Shown: positions 8,374 to 17,580, counted from the first letter of the stretch. The stretch is 64,000 bases of DNA from Actinomadura atramentaria DSM 43919 (GCF_000381885.1 NZ_KB907211.1:1-64000), one strand, 5' to 3'. Program-made: numbers and translations. Notes: generated by a model not told the origin, from the sequence alone.

Positions 8374-9378
8374 TCAGGCGGCCTTGAGGTCCGTGCTGAG
8401 CGGACGGCGCGTGCCCGGCTCGTCCCAGATGCCGAACGCCTTCCACAGCCGCTTGTTGACGGGGGTGATGACGCCCAGCTCGTTCATCAGGTCGCGGATC
8501 TTGCCGACCGAGTTGGAGATCTCCGCGCGCGAGTCGGGGTTCCGGTACGCCTCGCGGACGACGTCCTGCGGGATGTTGAAGTGCCGCACCATCGGGCCGG
8601 GGGGCGACAGCATGATGCGCGCCATCACGCCGAGGACGATCGGCGCGGCGACGCCCAGCACCGCCTTCTGCGACCGGTCCAGGTTCGGCACGCGGTGCTT
8701 GAGGTAGTGGCGCGCGAACGAGATGTGCCGCGCCTCCTCCGCGATGTGGATCTTCATGATCATCTCTTCGAGCGGGTGCTTGATGTGCCCGCCCTTGAGC
8801 GACTTGCGCTGCACGTAGTCGATCGGGTCCTCGCCGCCGAGCACGAACACGAAGAACAGCTCGGTGCTGACCAGCGGAATCCACGGGGCCGCCTGCGCGA
8901 CCAGGCTCAGCGCGCGCGGCATCCCGCGGATCGGCAGCTTCGTCCGGTTCACGAACTCCTGGAACATCATCCCGTGGTGACATTCCTCGGTCGTCTCGTG
9001 GTAGACGTACCGGAACTCCGGGCGGCCGTTCGGCAGCCGGTACGCGTAGTTCAGCAGCCCGCGCTTGAGCAGGTTCTCGAACTGCAGGCCGATCTTCATC
9101 GCCGTCGCCACGCGCCACAGCCCGATCTGCGACCGGATCTCCGGCGGCTGCGACTTGTACCACTCGGTCTCGCCGAGCTTGTCGAACTCGGGCAGCACCC
9201 AGCGCGGGTCGTTCTTGTCGACCTGGAGCTCGGGGTCGTCCCACGGGATGTCGGCGTACGCCTCCCAGTGCTTGTCCACCGACGCCTTGTTCAGGCGGCT
9301 GATGACGCCCAGGTACGACTTCTTGTCCTTGACCTGCTCGCGCACTTCCTCGGCGAGCTCGGTGGGGGCTTTGGTCAT
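8374..9378 (-). CDS. AurF-like diiron oxygenase
   Basis: This 334-residue protein resembles the AurF / p-aminobenzoate N-oxygenase diiron family. The metal ligands appear as an ETTEECHH motif and a second AEEARHISFARHYL motif (E-x2-H pattern), set in helical ferritin-like context. AurF itself oxidises aryl amines, but many actinobacterial relatives have no known substrate. The stop lies 2 nt from the flavin monooxygenase start. The start overlaps the end of the TetR gene by 4 nt. ATG at 9378 is preceded by GGGAGCG. Confidence 0.85.
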   Translation of the reverse strand: MTKAPTELAEEVREQVKDKKSYLGVISRLNKASVDKHWEAYADIPWDDPELQVDKNDPRWVLPEFDKLGETEWYKSQPPEIRSQIGLWRVATAMKIGLQFENLLKRGLLNYAYRLPNGRPEFRYVYHETTEECHHGMMFQEFVNRTKLPIRGMPRALSLVAQAAPWIPLVSTELFFVFVLGGEDPIDYVQRKSLKGGHIKHPLEEMIMKIHIAEEARHISFARHYLKHRVPNLDRSQKAVLGVAAPIVLGVMARIMLSPPGPMVRHFNIPQDVVREAYRNPDSRAEISNSVGKIRDLMNELGVITPVNKRLWKAFGIWDEPGTRRPLSTDLKAA

Positions 9379-10133
9379 GATGGCGCTCCCTCGGGGGTGA
9401 TGCGTCCGGCGTCCTCGCCGGTGTCGGGGCCGGTGTCGGGGCCGGTTTCGGGGGTGGGACGGGCGGGATCGCACGGCCCGCCGCTCTCGGGGACGATCAG
9501 CGACGCGATGCTCTTGACCTGCGTCAGCACGTCCGCCTGGTGGCCGTCGGCGTCGTCGTCGAGCGCGTTCTGCACCGACAGCCCGACGAACATCGCGTAC
9601 ATGCCGCGCAGCAGCGTCGGCATGAAGTCGTCCGGCAGCGTGTTCGTGGGGAACAGGCGGCCGAAGGTCTCCAGGATCACCTGGACGATCCGCTCGTTCA
9701 TGTCGCGGCACAGGGGCCGCAGCTCGTCGTCGGTGCGCCCGGCGACGGCCAGTTCCATCAGCGCCTTCGCCGGACGGCCGCGGAAGACGTTCCACAGCAG
9801 GTCCAGCGCGCCCTCGACGTTGCGCCGGGACGGCGGCAGGATCGCGAACGCCGACTCGTAGGCGATCCGCTGGGTCTCCAGCATGTGCTCCAGCGCGGCC
9901 GCGACCAGGTCCATCTTCGTCGGGTAGTGGTGCTGCTGCGCGCCGCGCGAGACGCCCGCGCGGCGGGCGACCTCCGTCGTCGAGGTCCCCGACCAGCCGA
10001 GGTCGACGAGGCACTCCATCGTCGCGTTCAGCAGGCGCTGCCGCGTCCGGGACCGCCGCTCCTCCTGGGTGCGGCGGTTCGACGTGCTGGACGAGCGGCC
10101 GCGCGGCTTCCGTCGGCGAGTGCTTACTGACAC
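9375..10133 (-). CDS. TetR family transcriptional regulator
   Basis: The product (252 residues from the GTG at 10133) has a TetR N-terminal HTH: RTRQRLLNATMECLVDLG, then STTEVARRAGVSRGAQQHHYPTKMDLV, with the usual recognition helix. The C-terminal ligand domain is of the type seen with lipid or aromatic effectors. A basic Ser/Arg-rich tail precedes the HTH, and a PDTGPDTGEDAG tail with short direct repeats follows the ligand domain. It overlaps the diiron oxygenase start by 4 nt, so the regulator is the first gene of the operon and probably represses it. The exact start is uncertain, since TTG at 10160 is also in frame. Confidence 0.85.
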   Translation of the reverse strand: MSVSTRRRKPRGRSSSTSNRRTQEERRSRTRQRLLNATMECLVDLGWSGTSTTEVARRAGVSRGAQQHHYPTKMDLVAAALEHMLETQRIAYESAFAILPPSRRNVEGALDLLWNVFRGRPAKALMELAVAGRTDDELRPLCRDMNERIVQVILETFGRLFPTNTLPDDFMPTLLRGMYAMFVGLSVQNALDDDADGHQADVLTQVKSIASLIVPESGGPCDPARPTPETGPDTGPDTGEDAGRITPEGAPS

Positions 10134-10157
10134 GGTTCGAAGGTACGAAACCACAAA

Positions 10158-10173
10158 CAAGCAATCAAGCTTG
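10158..10173. promoter_or_regulatory. Candidate TetR operator
   Basis: The inverted repeat CAAGC-6 nt-GCTTG lies about 25 bp upstream of the TetR start in the divergent interval with the aminotransferase. An autoregulatory operator is the simplest reading, but the arms are only 5 bp. Confidence 0.4.
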
Positions 10174-10238
10174 CATGTATGTCGCCCGCGTCACAATTCA
10201 TGAGGAACCGGGCCGGGGGCCGCGTGATCGCGCGCGGA

Positions 10239-10244
10239 TACAGT
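10239..10244 (+). promoter_or_regulatory. -10 box for leaderless aminotransferase mRNA
   Basis: TACAGT ends 7 nt before the ATG at 10252, the geometry expected if transcription starts at the A of the start codon. A GGAGG sequence is present but only 2 nt from the ATG, too close to act as a normal ribosome site. Confidence 0.5.
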
Positions 10245-10251
10245 GGAGGCC

Positions 10252-11463
10252 ATGCAGGTCATCCAGTCCGCGAAGCTCGCCAACGTCTGCTACGACATCC
10301 GCGGCCCGGTCCTCGGCCGCGCCAAGCAGATGGAGGCCGAGGGGCACCGCATCCTCAAGCTGCACATCGGCAACCCCGCCCCGTTCGGTTTCGAGGCCCC
10401 GGACGAACTGCTCCAGGACATGGTCCGCAACCTGCCCGACGCCCACGGCTACAGCGACTCCAAGGGCATCCTCCCGGCGCGCCGCGCGGTCGTGCAGCGC
10501 TGCGAGGAGCTGGGCATCGGGGGCGTGGACGTCGAGGACGTCTACCTCGGCAACGGCGTCTCCGAGCTGATCGTCATGACGCTCCAGGCGCTGCTGAACA
10601 ACGGCGACCAGGTGCTCATCCCGACGCCGGACTACCCGCTGTGGACGGCGTCGGTGTCGCTGTGCGGCGGCGAGGCCGTCCACTACCTGTGCGACGAGGA
10701 CGCCGGCTGGGCGCCCGACCTGGCCGACATGGAGGCCAAGATCACCGACCGCACCCGCGCGCTGGTGATCATCAACCCGAACAACCCGACCGGGGCCGTC
10801 TACCCGCGGCCGGTGCTGGAGCAGATCGTCGAGCTGGCCCGCCGCCACAACCTGCTGATCTTCGCCGACGAGATCTACGACCGCATCCTGTACGACGGCG
10901 CGGTCCACACCTCCATCGCGTCGCTGGCCCCCGACCTGCTGTGCCTCACCTTCGGCGGGCTGTCGAAGAACTACCGCGTCGCCGGGTTCCGGTCGGGCTG
11001 GGTGATCCTGTCCGGGCCGAAGGAGCACGCCGAGTCCTACATCGAGGGCCTGGACATCCTCGCCAACATGCGGCTCTGCCCGAACGTCCCCGGCCAGCAC
11101 GCCATCCAGGCCGCGCTCGGCGGGAACCAGAGCATCGAGGAGCTGGTGCTGCCGACCGGGCGGCTCGGCGAGCAGCGCGACCGCGCCGCCGACCAGCTCA
11201 ACGCGCTGCCGGGCGTCTCCTGCGTGCGGCCGAGCGGGGCGCTGTACGTCTTCCCGCGGCTCGACCCGGAGATGTATCCGATCAAGGACGACGTCCAGTT
11301 CGCGTTCGACCTGCTGGAGCAGCAGAAGATCCTCGTCGTGCAGGGCACCGGGTTCAACTGGCCCGACCCCGACCACTTCCGGATCGTCACGCTCCAGTAC
11401 GCCGACGACCTGGAGGAGGCCATCGGCCGCATCGGGGAGTTCCTCGCCGCGCGCCGCCGCTGA
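10252..11463 (+). CDS. Alanine aminotransferase (AlaA/AlaT type)
   Basis: This 403-residue PLP-dependent class I/II aminotransferase matches the bacterial alanine:2-oxoglutarate aminotransferase group. Its start, MQVIQSAKLANVCYDIRGPV, and the motifs HIGNPAPFGF, IIINPNNPTGAVY, FADEIYDRILYDG and GGLSKNYRVAGFRSGW are characteristic. The lysine in GLSKNYR is the Schiff-base residue and Arg in FRSGW belongs to the phosphate site. It probably interconverts pyruvate and alanine in the cytoplasm. ATG 10252 is chosen over GTG 10243 from homology and from the -10 box 7 nt upstream. It is followed by an independent split-barrel gene. Confidence 0.9.
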   Translation: MQVIQSAKLANVCYDIRGPVLGRAKQMEAEGHRILKLHIGNPAPFGFEAPDELLQDMVRNLPDAHGYSDSKGILPARRAVVQRCEELGIGGVDVEDVYLGNGVSELIVMTLQALLNNGDQVLIPTPDYPLWTASVSLCGGEAVHYLCDEDAGWAPDLADMEAKITDRTRALVIINPNNPTGAVYPRPVLEQIVELARRHNLLIFADEIYDRILYDGAVHTSIASLAPDLLCLTFGGLSKNYRVAGFRSGWVILSGPKEHAESYIEGLDILANMRLCPNVPGQHAIQAALGGNQSIEELVLPTGRLGEQRDRAADQLNALPGVSCVRPSGALYVFPRLDPEMYPIKDDVQFAFDLLEQQKILVVQGTGFNWPDPDHFRIVTLQYADDLEEAIGRIGEFLAARRR

Positions 11464-11521
11464 GGGATGATGGGCGTGCTCCCGGGGAAAGAGGCCCCTG
11501 GAGTTGACAGGGAGGCCAGTG

Positions 11522-11953
11522 ATGAGCACGTCCGCTGAAGACGGGGGCGCGGTCCCGGAGGAACTGGACCGGGAGGAGTGCCTGCGCCTGATCGCGCCGG
11601 GGGGCGTCGGCCGCGTCGCGTTCGACGACGGCGAGGGGCCGACCGTCCTGCCGGTCAACTACATCCTCGACGGGGACACGGTCGTCTTCCGCACCACCCT
11701 CGGCGGCCGGATCAACACGGGCGTGACGACCGTGCTGCGCGGCGCGGAGGTCCGGGTGGCGTTCGAGGTCGACCGGTTCGACGAGCGCCTGGAGGAGGGC
11801 TGGAGCGTCCTGCTGCGCGGGCCGGCCCACCACCTCAGCGAGGACGAGATCGAGCGGGCCCCCAAGGTGCGGCCCTGGCCGCGCGGACCGCGCGAGTCGT
11901 TCATCTCGCTGACGCCGGTCGAGATCAGCGGCCGGCGGCTGAGGCGGGGCTGA
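11522..11953 (+). CDS. Pyridoxamine 5'-phosphate oxidase-like split-barrel protein
   Basis: The 143-residue product is a small FMN/F420-binding split-barrel protein of the pyridoxamine 5'-phosphate oxidase superfamily. Diagnostic pieces are LDREECLRLIAPGGVGRVAF, TVLPVNYILDGDTVVFRT and VAFEVDRFDE. Such short actinobacterial proteins bind flavin, F420 or heme, and few have known substrates. An ideal GGAGG lies 6 nt before the ATG at 11522, which fixes the start. It converges with the helicase gene, leaving only about 24 nt between stops. Confidence 0.85.
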   Translation: MSTSAEDGGAVPEELDREECLRLIAPGGVGRVAFDDGEGPTVLPVNYILDGDTVVFRTTLGGRINTGVTTVLRGAEVRVAFEVDRFDERLEEGWSVLLRGPAHHLSEDEIERAPKVRPWPRGPRESFISLTPVEISGRRLRRG

Positions 11954-11977
11954 GCCGGGCGCGCGCCGCCGCGGCCG

Positions 11978-14044
11978 TCAGCCCGCGGCGGCGTCGAGGC
12001 GGCGCAGCGCCCCCCGGGCGACCTGCGGGTCCGTCGTCGCCCAGAACGGCGGCAGCGAGTTCTTCAGGAACGACCCGTAGCGCGCCGTCGCCAGCCGCGG
12101 GTCGAGGACCGCGACGACGCCCCGGTCGTCCATCGACCGCAGCAGCCGCCCCGCGCCCTGCGCGAGCAGCAGCGCCGCGTGCGTCGCGGCGACGGCCATG
12201 AACCCGTTCCCGCCGTGCGCGGCGACGGCCCGCTGCCGCGCCGAGGCGACCGGGTCGTCGGGGCGCGGGAACGGGATGCGGTCCATGATGACGAGCTGGA
12301 GGGACGGGCCGGGCACGTCCACGCCCTGCCACAGCGACAGCGTCCCGAACAGGCAGGTGCGCTCCTCCTCGGCGAACCGCTTGACCAGCAGCGCCGTCGC
12401 GTCGTCGCCCTGGCACAGCAGCGGGTGCGACAGGTGGTCCTTCAGCTCGTCGGCGGCCTGCCGGGCGGCGCGCATGGACGAGAACAGGCCGAGCGTTCGG
12501 CCGCCCGCCGCCTCGACCAGCTCGGTGATCTCGGTGAGGCACGCGTCGGCGAGGCCGTCGCGGCCGGGCTGGGGGAGGTGCCGGGCGACGTAGAGGATGC
12601 CTGATTTCGGGTGGTCGAAGGGGGAGCCGACGTCGAGGCCGCTCCACTTCAGCGGTTTGGCGTCGTCCTTCTTCTCCTCGGCGGCGGCGCCGAGCGGCGG
12701 CAGGCCCCACTGGCGGGCCAGCGGCTCGAAGGAGCCGCCGAGGGTGAGCGTCGCGGACGTCAGCACGGTCGTGCGGTCCTCGAAGAGGGTGCCGCGCAGC
12801 AGCCCGCCCACGCCGATCGGCGCGACGTGCAGCGTCGGCGGGCGGCTCGGGCGGCCCTCCGGCGCGAACGGCTTGGCCAGCCACACGACCTCGGTGCGCG
12901 CGGAGATCTCCGGGACGAACGCGTCCAGCAGCCGGACGGCGGTGTCGTGCAGGTCCTCCAGCGCGGAGCGGGCGGCCTTGCGCGCGCCCGCGTCGGCGGG
13001 GTCGGCCTCCTTGCGCTCGGGGCCGAGCGCGGTCTGGCAGCCGTGCGCGGCGTCGCGCAGGACGGCGAGGGTCGTGCCCAGGGCGTGGGACAGGACGTCC
13101 ATCCGGCCGTCCGGCAGGTCGTCCAGCAGTGAGCCGAGCGCCTCGCCCGCCTCCGCGAGCCGGTCCGCGACGGCGTCCTCGACCAGCCGGCCGAGGCGCT
13201 TGGCGGCCGACGCGACGCCCGGCCCGCTCAGCTCGCCGGTGGCGACGGAGGTGACGCGGTCGACCAGCTCGTGGGCCTCGTCCACGATGACGACGTCGTG
13301 CTCGGGCAGGACCTGGAAGTCCTCCAGCGCGTCGATCGCCAGCAGCGCGTGGTTGGTGACGACGATGTGCGCCTCGCCCGCCGCCGCCCGCGCCCGCTCG
13401 GCGAAGCACTCGGTGCCCTGCGGGCAGCGGGTCGCGCCGAGGCATTCGCGCGCGGACACCGCGACCTGCCGCCACGCCTGCTCGCCGACGCCGGGGACGA
13501 GTTCGTCGCGGTCGCCGGTGGTCGTCTCGTCGGCCCACTCGTGGAGGCGCTTGACCTGGCGGCCGAGGGACGAGAGCTGCTGCGGGTCGAACAGGCCCTC
13601 GCCGTCGTCGTCGTCGGGTGCGCCGGTCTGGACGCGGTGCAGGCACAGGTAGTTGCGGCGGCCCTTGAGGATCGCGAACTTCGGCTCGACGTCGAGATGC
13701 GGCCTGAGCGCCTCGGCGAGCCGGGGCAGGTCCCGGTCGACGAGCTGGCGCTGCAGCGCGATCGTCGCCGTGGACACCACGACGGTCGTGCGGCGGGTGA
13801 CCGCGTGCCGCAGCGCCGGGACGAGGTAGGCCAGCGACTTGCCGGTGCCGGTGCCGGCCTGCGCGGCGACGTGCTCCCCGGACGCGATGGCGTGCTCGAC
13901 GGCCCGCGCCATCGCCACCTGGCCGGGCCGCTCGGCGCCGCCCACCGCCTCGACGGCGGCGGCGAGGAGGACGTCGAGGTCCGGCGCGTCGCCGGGGGCC
14001 GGGGCGTCGTCGGGGGCGTCGGTCAGCAGCTCAGGGGCGGGCAC
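11978..14044 (-). CDS. DinG/XPD-like ATP-dependent DNA helicase
   Basis: This 688-residue superfamily 2 helicase belongs to the DinG/XPD group. It has Walker A AGTGTGKSLAYL near 63, the DEAH box VDEAHELVDRV, and between them a cysteine cluster (Cys in LCLHRVQ, and ECLGATRCPQGTECF) matching the iron-sulfur domain of XPD-like helicases. C-terminal motifs include LFSSMRAARQAADEL, LFGTLSLWQGVDVPG and LLAQGAGRLLRS (motif VI, QGxGRLxR). It likely unwinds 5'-tailed or R-loop DNA during repair. It starts at GTG 14044 and is transcribed alone. Confidence 0.92.
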   Translation of the reverse strand: MPAPELLTDAPDDAPAPGDAPDLDVLLAAAVEAVGGAERPGQVAMARAVEHAIASGEHVAAQAGTGTGKSLAYLVPALRHAVTRRTTVVVSTATIALQRQLVDRDLPRLAEALRPHLDVEPKFAILKGRRNYLCLHRVQTGAPDDDDGEGLFDPQQLSSLGRQVKRLHEWADETTTGDRDELVPGVGEQAWRQVAVSARECLGATRCPQGTECFAERARAAAGEAHIVVTNHALLAIDALEDFQVLPEHDVVIVDEAHELVDRVTSVATGELSGPGVASAAKRLGRLVEDAVADRLAEAGEALGSLLDDLPDGRMDVLSHALGTTLAVLRDAAHGCQTALGPERKEADPADAGARKAARSALEDLHDTAVRLLDAFVPEISARTEVVWLAKPFAPEGRPSRPPTLHVAPIGVGGLLRGTLFEDRTTVLTSATLTLGGSFEPLARQWGLPPLGAAAEEKKDDAKPLKWSGLDVGSPFDHPKSGILYVARHLPQPGRDGLADACLTEITELVEAAGGRTLGLFSSMRAARQAADELKDHLSHPLLCQGDDATALLVKRFAEEERTCLFGTLSLWQGVDVPGPSLQLVIMDRIPFPRPDDPVASARQRAVAAHGGNGFMAVAATHAALLLAQGAGRLLRSMDDRGVVAVLDPRLATARYGSFLKNSLPPFWATTDPQVARGALRRLDAAAG

Positions 14045-14202
14045 CCCGACACGCTACAGCGTGATCTCGCGGCCCCGGCGCGGACTGCGGAAGAGCCGCC
14101 GGGCTGGACGGCCGGTGAGACGTGAGGCTAATCACTCGTCACAACCGTCACACGGACCCCTCCCGACCCGCATAATGCAAGCGCTTACTTATAGGGGGTC
14201 CG

Positions 14203-15216
14203 ATGACCGATTCCGCGCTCTCGGCGCGCGCGCGGGTGAAGTTCGGCGCCATCGGCGTCGCCGTCCTGGCGGGGGCGGTGGCGCTCGTCGGCCTCGGGGC
14301 GCGGAGCCCCGACGGCGGGGACACCGAGTACACGGCCGCGTTCGGCCGGGCCGGGCAGGGCCTGGACGAGCGGTCCGACGTGAAGGTCCGGGGGATGACC
14401 GTGGGCCGGGTCGCGTCCGTCTCGCTGCGGGCGGACGGGCGGGTGCTCGTCCGGATGAAGGTCCGGCGCGACGTGCGGGTGCCCCGCGAGGCGCAGGCCC
14501 GCGTCGACCCGGTTTCGGTGTTCGGGCCGAAGGAGATATCGCTCGACCTCGGGGACCAGGCCGGGCCGTATCTGGCGTCCGGCGGCGCGATCACGCGGAC
14601 CGTCGACCCGTCCGATCCGTCCGACACCGCCTGGCCCGCCTACCGGGCCGCGTCGGCCGTGGACCCGCAGGACGTCGCGACGCTCGCGCACACGTTCGGG
14701 CGGGGGCTGGCCGGATCGGGGCCCGCGCTGCGGCGCGGCCTCGACAACGGCGCGTCCGTCATCGACGCGATGTACGGGGACCGGACGACGCTGCGCGACC
14801 TCGTCCGCGACGTCACCGGCGTCTCCACCGCGCTCGGCGGGCGCGGGGACGCGATCGTCGGCGCGACCCGCGACCTCAACGGGCTCGCGCCGCTCGCGGA
14901 CGACCGGCTCGCGGCGCTGCTGGACGAGTCCGCGCGGCTCTCCGAACGCGTCGGCGGAACGCTCCAAGCGCAGGGCGGCGCCCTCGGCGGGATCATCGAC
15001 CAGGGCGGCCGGGCCGCGTCCGTCGTCAACGCCGCCGGGCCCGACCTGATGGAACTGATCGACGGGCTCAACGGGTTCTTCACCGGCATCGCGGACGTCA
15101 TCGACACCGACGGGCCGCAGGGCGCCCGGCCCGCGATGCTGCGCGTGCCGCTCACGCCGGACGTCTGCGCGATCATCATCGACCTGTGTCCGACCCGGGG
15201 TCCGAGCACGCCCTGA
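14203..15216 (+). CDS. Orphan MCE/MlaD family protein
   Basis: The 337-residue product has one N-terminal membrane helix (about 12-32) and then an MCE/MlaD domain: YTAAFGRAGQGLDERSDVKVRGMTVGRV, with KVRG and VDPVSVFGPKEISLDL. An alpha-helical tail follows. MCE proteins form lipid-transfer rings or tunnels in the cell envelope. In actinomycetes they normally come as six genes beside two YrbE permeases; here a single gene stands between dinG and a phosphoribosyltransferase gene. The ATG has an AGGGGGTCC ribosome site. It may join MCE complexes encoded elsewhere. Confidence 0.85.
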   Translation: MTDSALSARARVKFGAIGVAVLAGAVALVGLGARSPDGGDTEYTAAFGRAGQGLDERSDVKVRGMTVGRVASVSLRADGRVLVRMKVRRDVRVPREAQARVDPVSVFGPKEISLDLGDQAGPYLASGGAITRTVDPSDPSDTAWPAYRAASAVDPQDVATLAHTFGRGLAGSGPALRRGLDNGASVIDAMYGDRTTLRDLVRDVTGVSTALGGRGDAIVGATRDLNGLAPLADDRLAALLDESARLSERVGGTLQAQGGALGGIIDQGGRAASVVNAAGPDLMELIDGLNGFFTGIADVIDTDGPQGARPAMLRVPLTPDVCAIIIDLCPTRGPSTP

Positions 15217-15235
15217 CGTCGGCGAAGATTGGCGC

Positions 15236-15733
15236 GTGTCTGCGGAACGAGAAGTCCTCACCTGGGAGCTGTTCGGGACCGCGAGCCGCGACCTCGCCCG
15301 CGAGGTCGCCGCGAGCGGCTACCGGCCCGACCTCATCCTGTCGATCGCGCGCGGCGGACTGTTCGTCGCGGGGGCGCTCGGCTACGCGCTGGACGTGAAG
15401 AACCTGCACGTCATGAACGTCGAGTTCTACACCGGCGTGGACCAGCGGCTGGAGATGCCCGTCATGCTGCCGCCGACGCCGAGCGCGGTGGACCTGTCGG
15501 GCGCGCGGGTGCTCGTCGCCGACGACGTGGCCGACACCGGCGCGACGCTCAAGCTCGTGCGGGACTTCTGCGCCGACCACGTCGCGGACGTGCGGTGCGC
15601 CGTCGTGTACGAGAAGCCGCACTCCGAGGTCAAGTGCGAGTACGTGTGGAAGCACACCGACCGGTGGATCAACTTCCCGTGGTCCACCGAACCGCCCGTG
15701 GTGCGGCGCGACCAGCAGGTTCTCGACGCCTGA
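15236..15733 (+). CDS. Phosphoribosyltransferase family protein
   Basis: This 165-residue type I phosphoribosyltransferase-fold protein carries the PRPP-binding loop VLVADDVADTGATLKLV near residue 93, preceded by LILSIARGGLFVAGALGYALDV. It lacks the hypoxanthine-guanine fingerprint of Hpt, and resembles the xanthine phosphoribosyltransferase-like proteins of actinobacteria and archaea. The base it uses, if any, is uncertain. It starts at GTG 15236, 19 nt after the MCE stop, and may be co-transcribed with it. Confidence 0.85.
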   Translation: MSAEREVLTWELFGTASRDLAREVAASGYRPDLILSIARGGLFVAGALGYALDVKNLHVMNVEFYTGVDQRLEMPVMLPPTPSAVDLSGARVLVADDVADTGATLKLVRDFCADHVADVRCAVVYEKPHSEVKCEYVWKHTDRWINFPWSTEPPVVRRDQQVLDA

Positions 15734-15803
15734 CCCTCCGGGGTTCTCCACAGGGCCGATCCGATTTCGGCGGGGGCTCGCGGCGGCGGTGACGCTCGGC
15801 TCC

Positions 15804-16799
15804 ATGAGCGAACCGCTGACCATCCGCGAACCCGGGGACGCCATCGCGGCCGTCCCCTTCATGCTCGGCTTCCATCCGGCCGACAGCCTCGTCTGCCTGG
15901 CGTTCGGCGGGCCGCGCCGGGCGTGCGCGATCCGGCAGGACTTACCCGGGGCCGACGAGCACACGGCGGCCGTCGTCGCGCGGAACGGGTTCACGCGGGC
16001 CGTCGTGCTCGGGTACGGGGACGCCGCCCGGGTGGAGGGCGCGGCGGCGGCGCTGTGCGCGGCGCTCGCCCGGCACGGCGTCGCGGTGGTCGACGCGCTG
16101 CGCGTCCTCGGGGACCGCTGGTGGCCGCTGGCGTGCGCGGGCGGTCCGGCGGCGGCGAGCTGCCCGCCCGAGGGCCGCGCCGCCGGGACGGCCGCCGCGC
16201 GGGTCACGGCCGAGGCCGTGTACGCGGGGCACGCGGCCTTCGCCAGCCGCGCCGACCTGGCGCGCAGCGTCGCGCGGGTCGAGGGCGCGGCGCGCGTCGC
16301 GATGCGCGCCGCGACGGCCCGTGCCGAGATCCGCTTCGCCGACCTCACGGAGTCGGGGGGCACGGCCGCGGCCGAAGGGGTGCCGTTCGTCGCGGAGCTG
16401 CTGGAACGGCACCGGGCGGACGGGCTGCTGCCGGACGACGACGACCTGGCGTGGCTCGGCGTGCTGCTGACCGCGCCGCGCGTCCGGGACGAGGCGTGGG
16501 TGCGGGTCAGGGGCGACGACCCGGCCGCCGACGTCGAGTTCTGGCGCGACGCGACCCGCCGCGTCGCCCGCCGGTACGCCGCCGCGCCAGCGTCCCTGCT
16601 GGCCTACGCCGCCTACGTGCGCGGCGACGGCGCGCTCGCGAACGTAGCCCTGGACCGCGCCCTCGACGCGGCCCCGGCCTACTCGATGGCCCTGCTCCTG
16701 CGCGAGGCCGCCGCCCTGGGCGTGCCGCCCGCCGCGATCCGCCTCCGCCTGACCCCGGACGACCTGGAGGTGATCTCCGACCGCACCCGAAAGCCCTGA
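15804..16799 (+). CDS. DUF4192 family protein
   Basis: This 331-residue protein fits DUF4192, an actinobacterial family of unknown function. The family start is clear: LTIREPGDAIAAVPFMLGFHPADSLVCLAF. Later segments include LAYAAYVRGDGALANVALDRAL and YSMALLLREAAALGVPP. ATG 15804 was chosen because the conserved region begins directly behind it; GTG 15789 is an alternative. It may be co-transcribed with the phosphoribosyltransferase gene, about 70 nt upstream. Confidence 0.8.
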   Translation: MSEPLTIREPGDAIAAVPFMLGFHPADSLVCLAFGGPRRACAIRQDLPGADEHTAAVVARNGFTRAVVLGYGDAARVEGAAAALCAALARHGVAVVDALRVLGDRWWPLACAGGPAAASCPPEGRAAGTAAARVTAEAVYAGHAAFASRADLARSVARVEGAARVAMRAATARAEIRFADLTESGGTAAAEGVPFVAELLERHRADGLLPDDDDLAWLGVLLTAPRVRDEAWVRVRGDDPAADVEFWRDATRRVARRYAAAPASLLAYAAYVRGDGALANVALDRALDAAPAYSMALLLREAAALGVPPAAIRLRLTPDDLEVISDRTRKP

Positions 16800-17048
16800 C
16801 CGGGCCGCGCCCCGCGCCCGCCGCCATTCGCCTGAGCCGGGACGACTTCCCGAGAGACAACGGAATGAACGGAGCGAACGGCGAGCCGGCGGAGTTTTGA
16901 GCGACCGAGCCCGCGCGCGGGGAGGCGTTCGAAGTGAACTGAGGAACTCTTGACCCGAACGCCTCCCGACCACGTGTTCAAAGGACGGAGCGTGAACGAC
17001 GCGTCATGTGCGCAGGAGAGACGTTCGAAGCGGGGATAATCGCGCCGG
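16800..17048. other. Intergenic stretch with a 12-bp inverted repeat
   Basis: No gene is supported here. A perfect 12-bp inverted repeat (16920-16931 with 16956-16967, loop 24 nt) could terminate the DUF4192 transcript. Nothing else is recognised. Confidence 0.5.
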
Positions 17049-17423
17049 TCAGGAAGAGGAGACCGACTCGCCGGGCTTTCCGGGGTCGACGCGGGCGGCG
17101 CGGTTGCGCTCGTTCCAGGCGCGCATGCGCGGCGGGTAGCCGACCGCGTGGACGTCGTAGACCGGCAGGCTCAGCTCGTGGGCGAGCCGGGCGATGACGC
17201 GCGGGGAGCCGACGCGGCGGCGGGTCCACTCGCCGTCGTGCGCGACGGCGACGGCCGTCGTGTCGGTCGCGAACGTCTCCGGCTCGACGAAGAACTCGAC
17301 GCCGCGCCGGGAGCGCGCGAAGGCGACGAGCGCGTCCAGGTCGGCGTCGGTGGCCTCGCGGTCGAGCGTGTTGCGGCGCGCGCCGCCGTGTCTGCGCAGG
17401 CCGAAACGGTCCCGGAACCTCAT
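17049..17423 (-). CDS. Hypothetical actinobacterial protein
   Basis: This 124-residue protein is not assigned to a function. It begins MRFRDRFGLRRHGGARRNTLDREATDADLDALVAFARSR, has a central FFVEPETFATDTTAVAVAHDGEWTRRRV segment and ends with an AWNERNRAARVDP motif. The pattern resembles small conserved actinobacterial proteins of the cytoplasm; no signal peptide or membrane helix is seen. It is divergent from the deacetylase gene, sharing about 157 nt of upstream sequence. Confidence 0.7.
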   Translation of the reverse strand: MRFRDRFGLRRHGGARRNTLDREATDADLDALVAFARSRRGVEFFVEPETFATDTTAVAVAHDGEWTRRRVGSPRVIARLAHELSLPVYDVHAVGYPPRMRAWNERNRAARVDPGKPGESVSSS

Positions 17424-17580
17424 GGCGTCCCCCGTCCGTCGTGTTCGCCGCCGGGCGATATCCGGGGCGATGGGCAGAGTATGACGATAACGACCATCGA
17501 GACGCGCGGGTTCCCGACGCCGGGAATTCCGGACCGCCGCGTTCTAGAATCAATGAATCGGGGCGGTCGGAGGGGGAATC

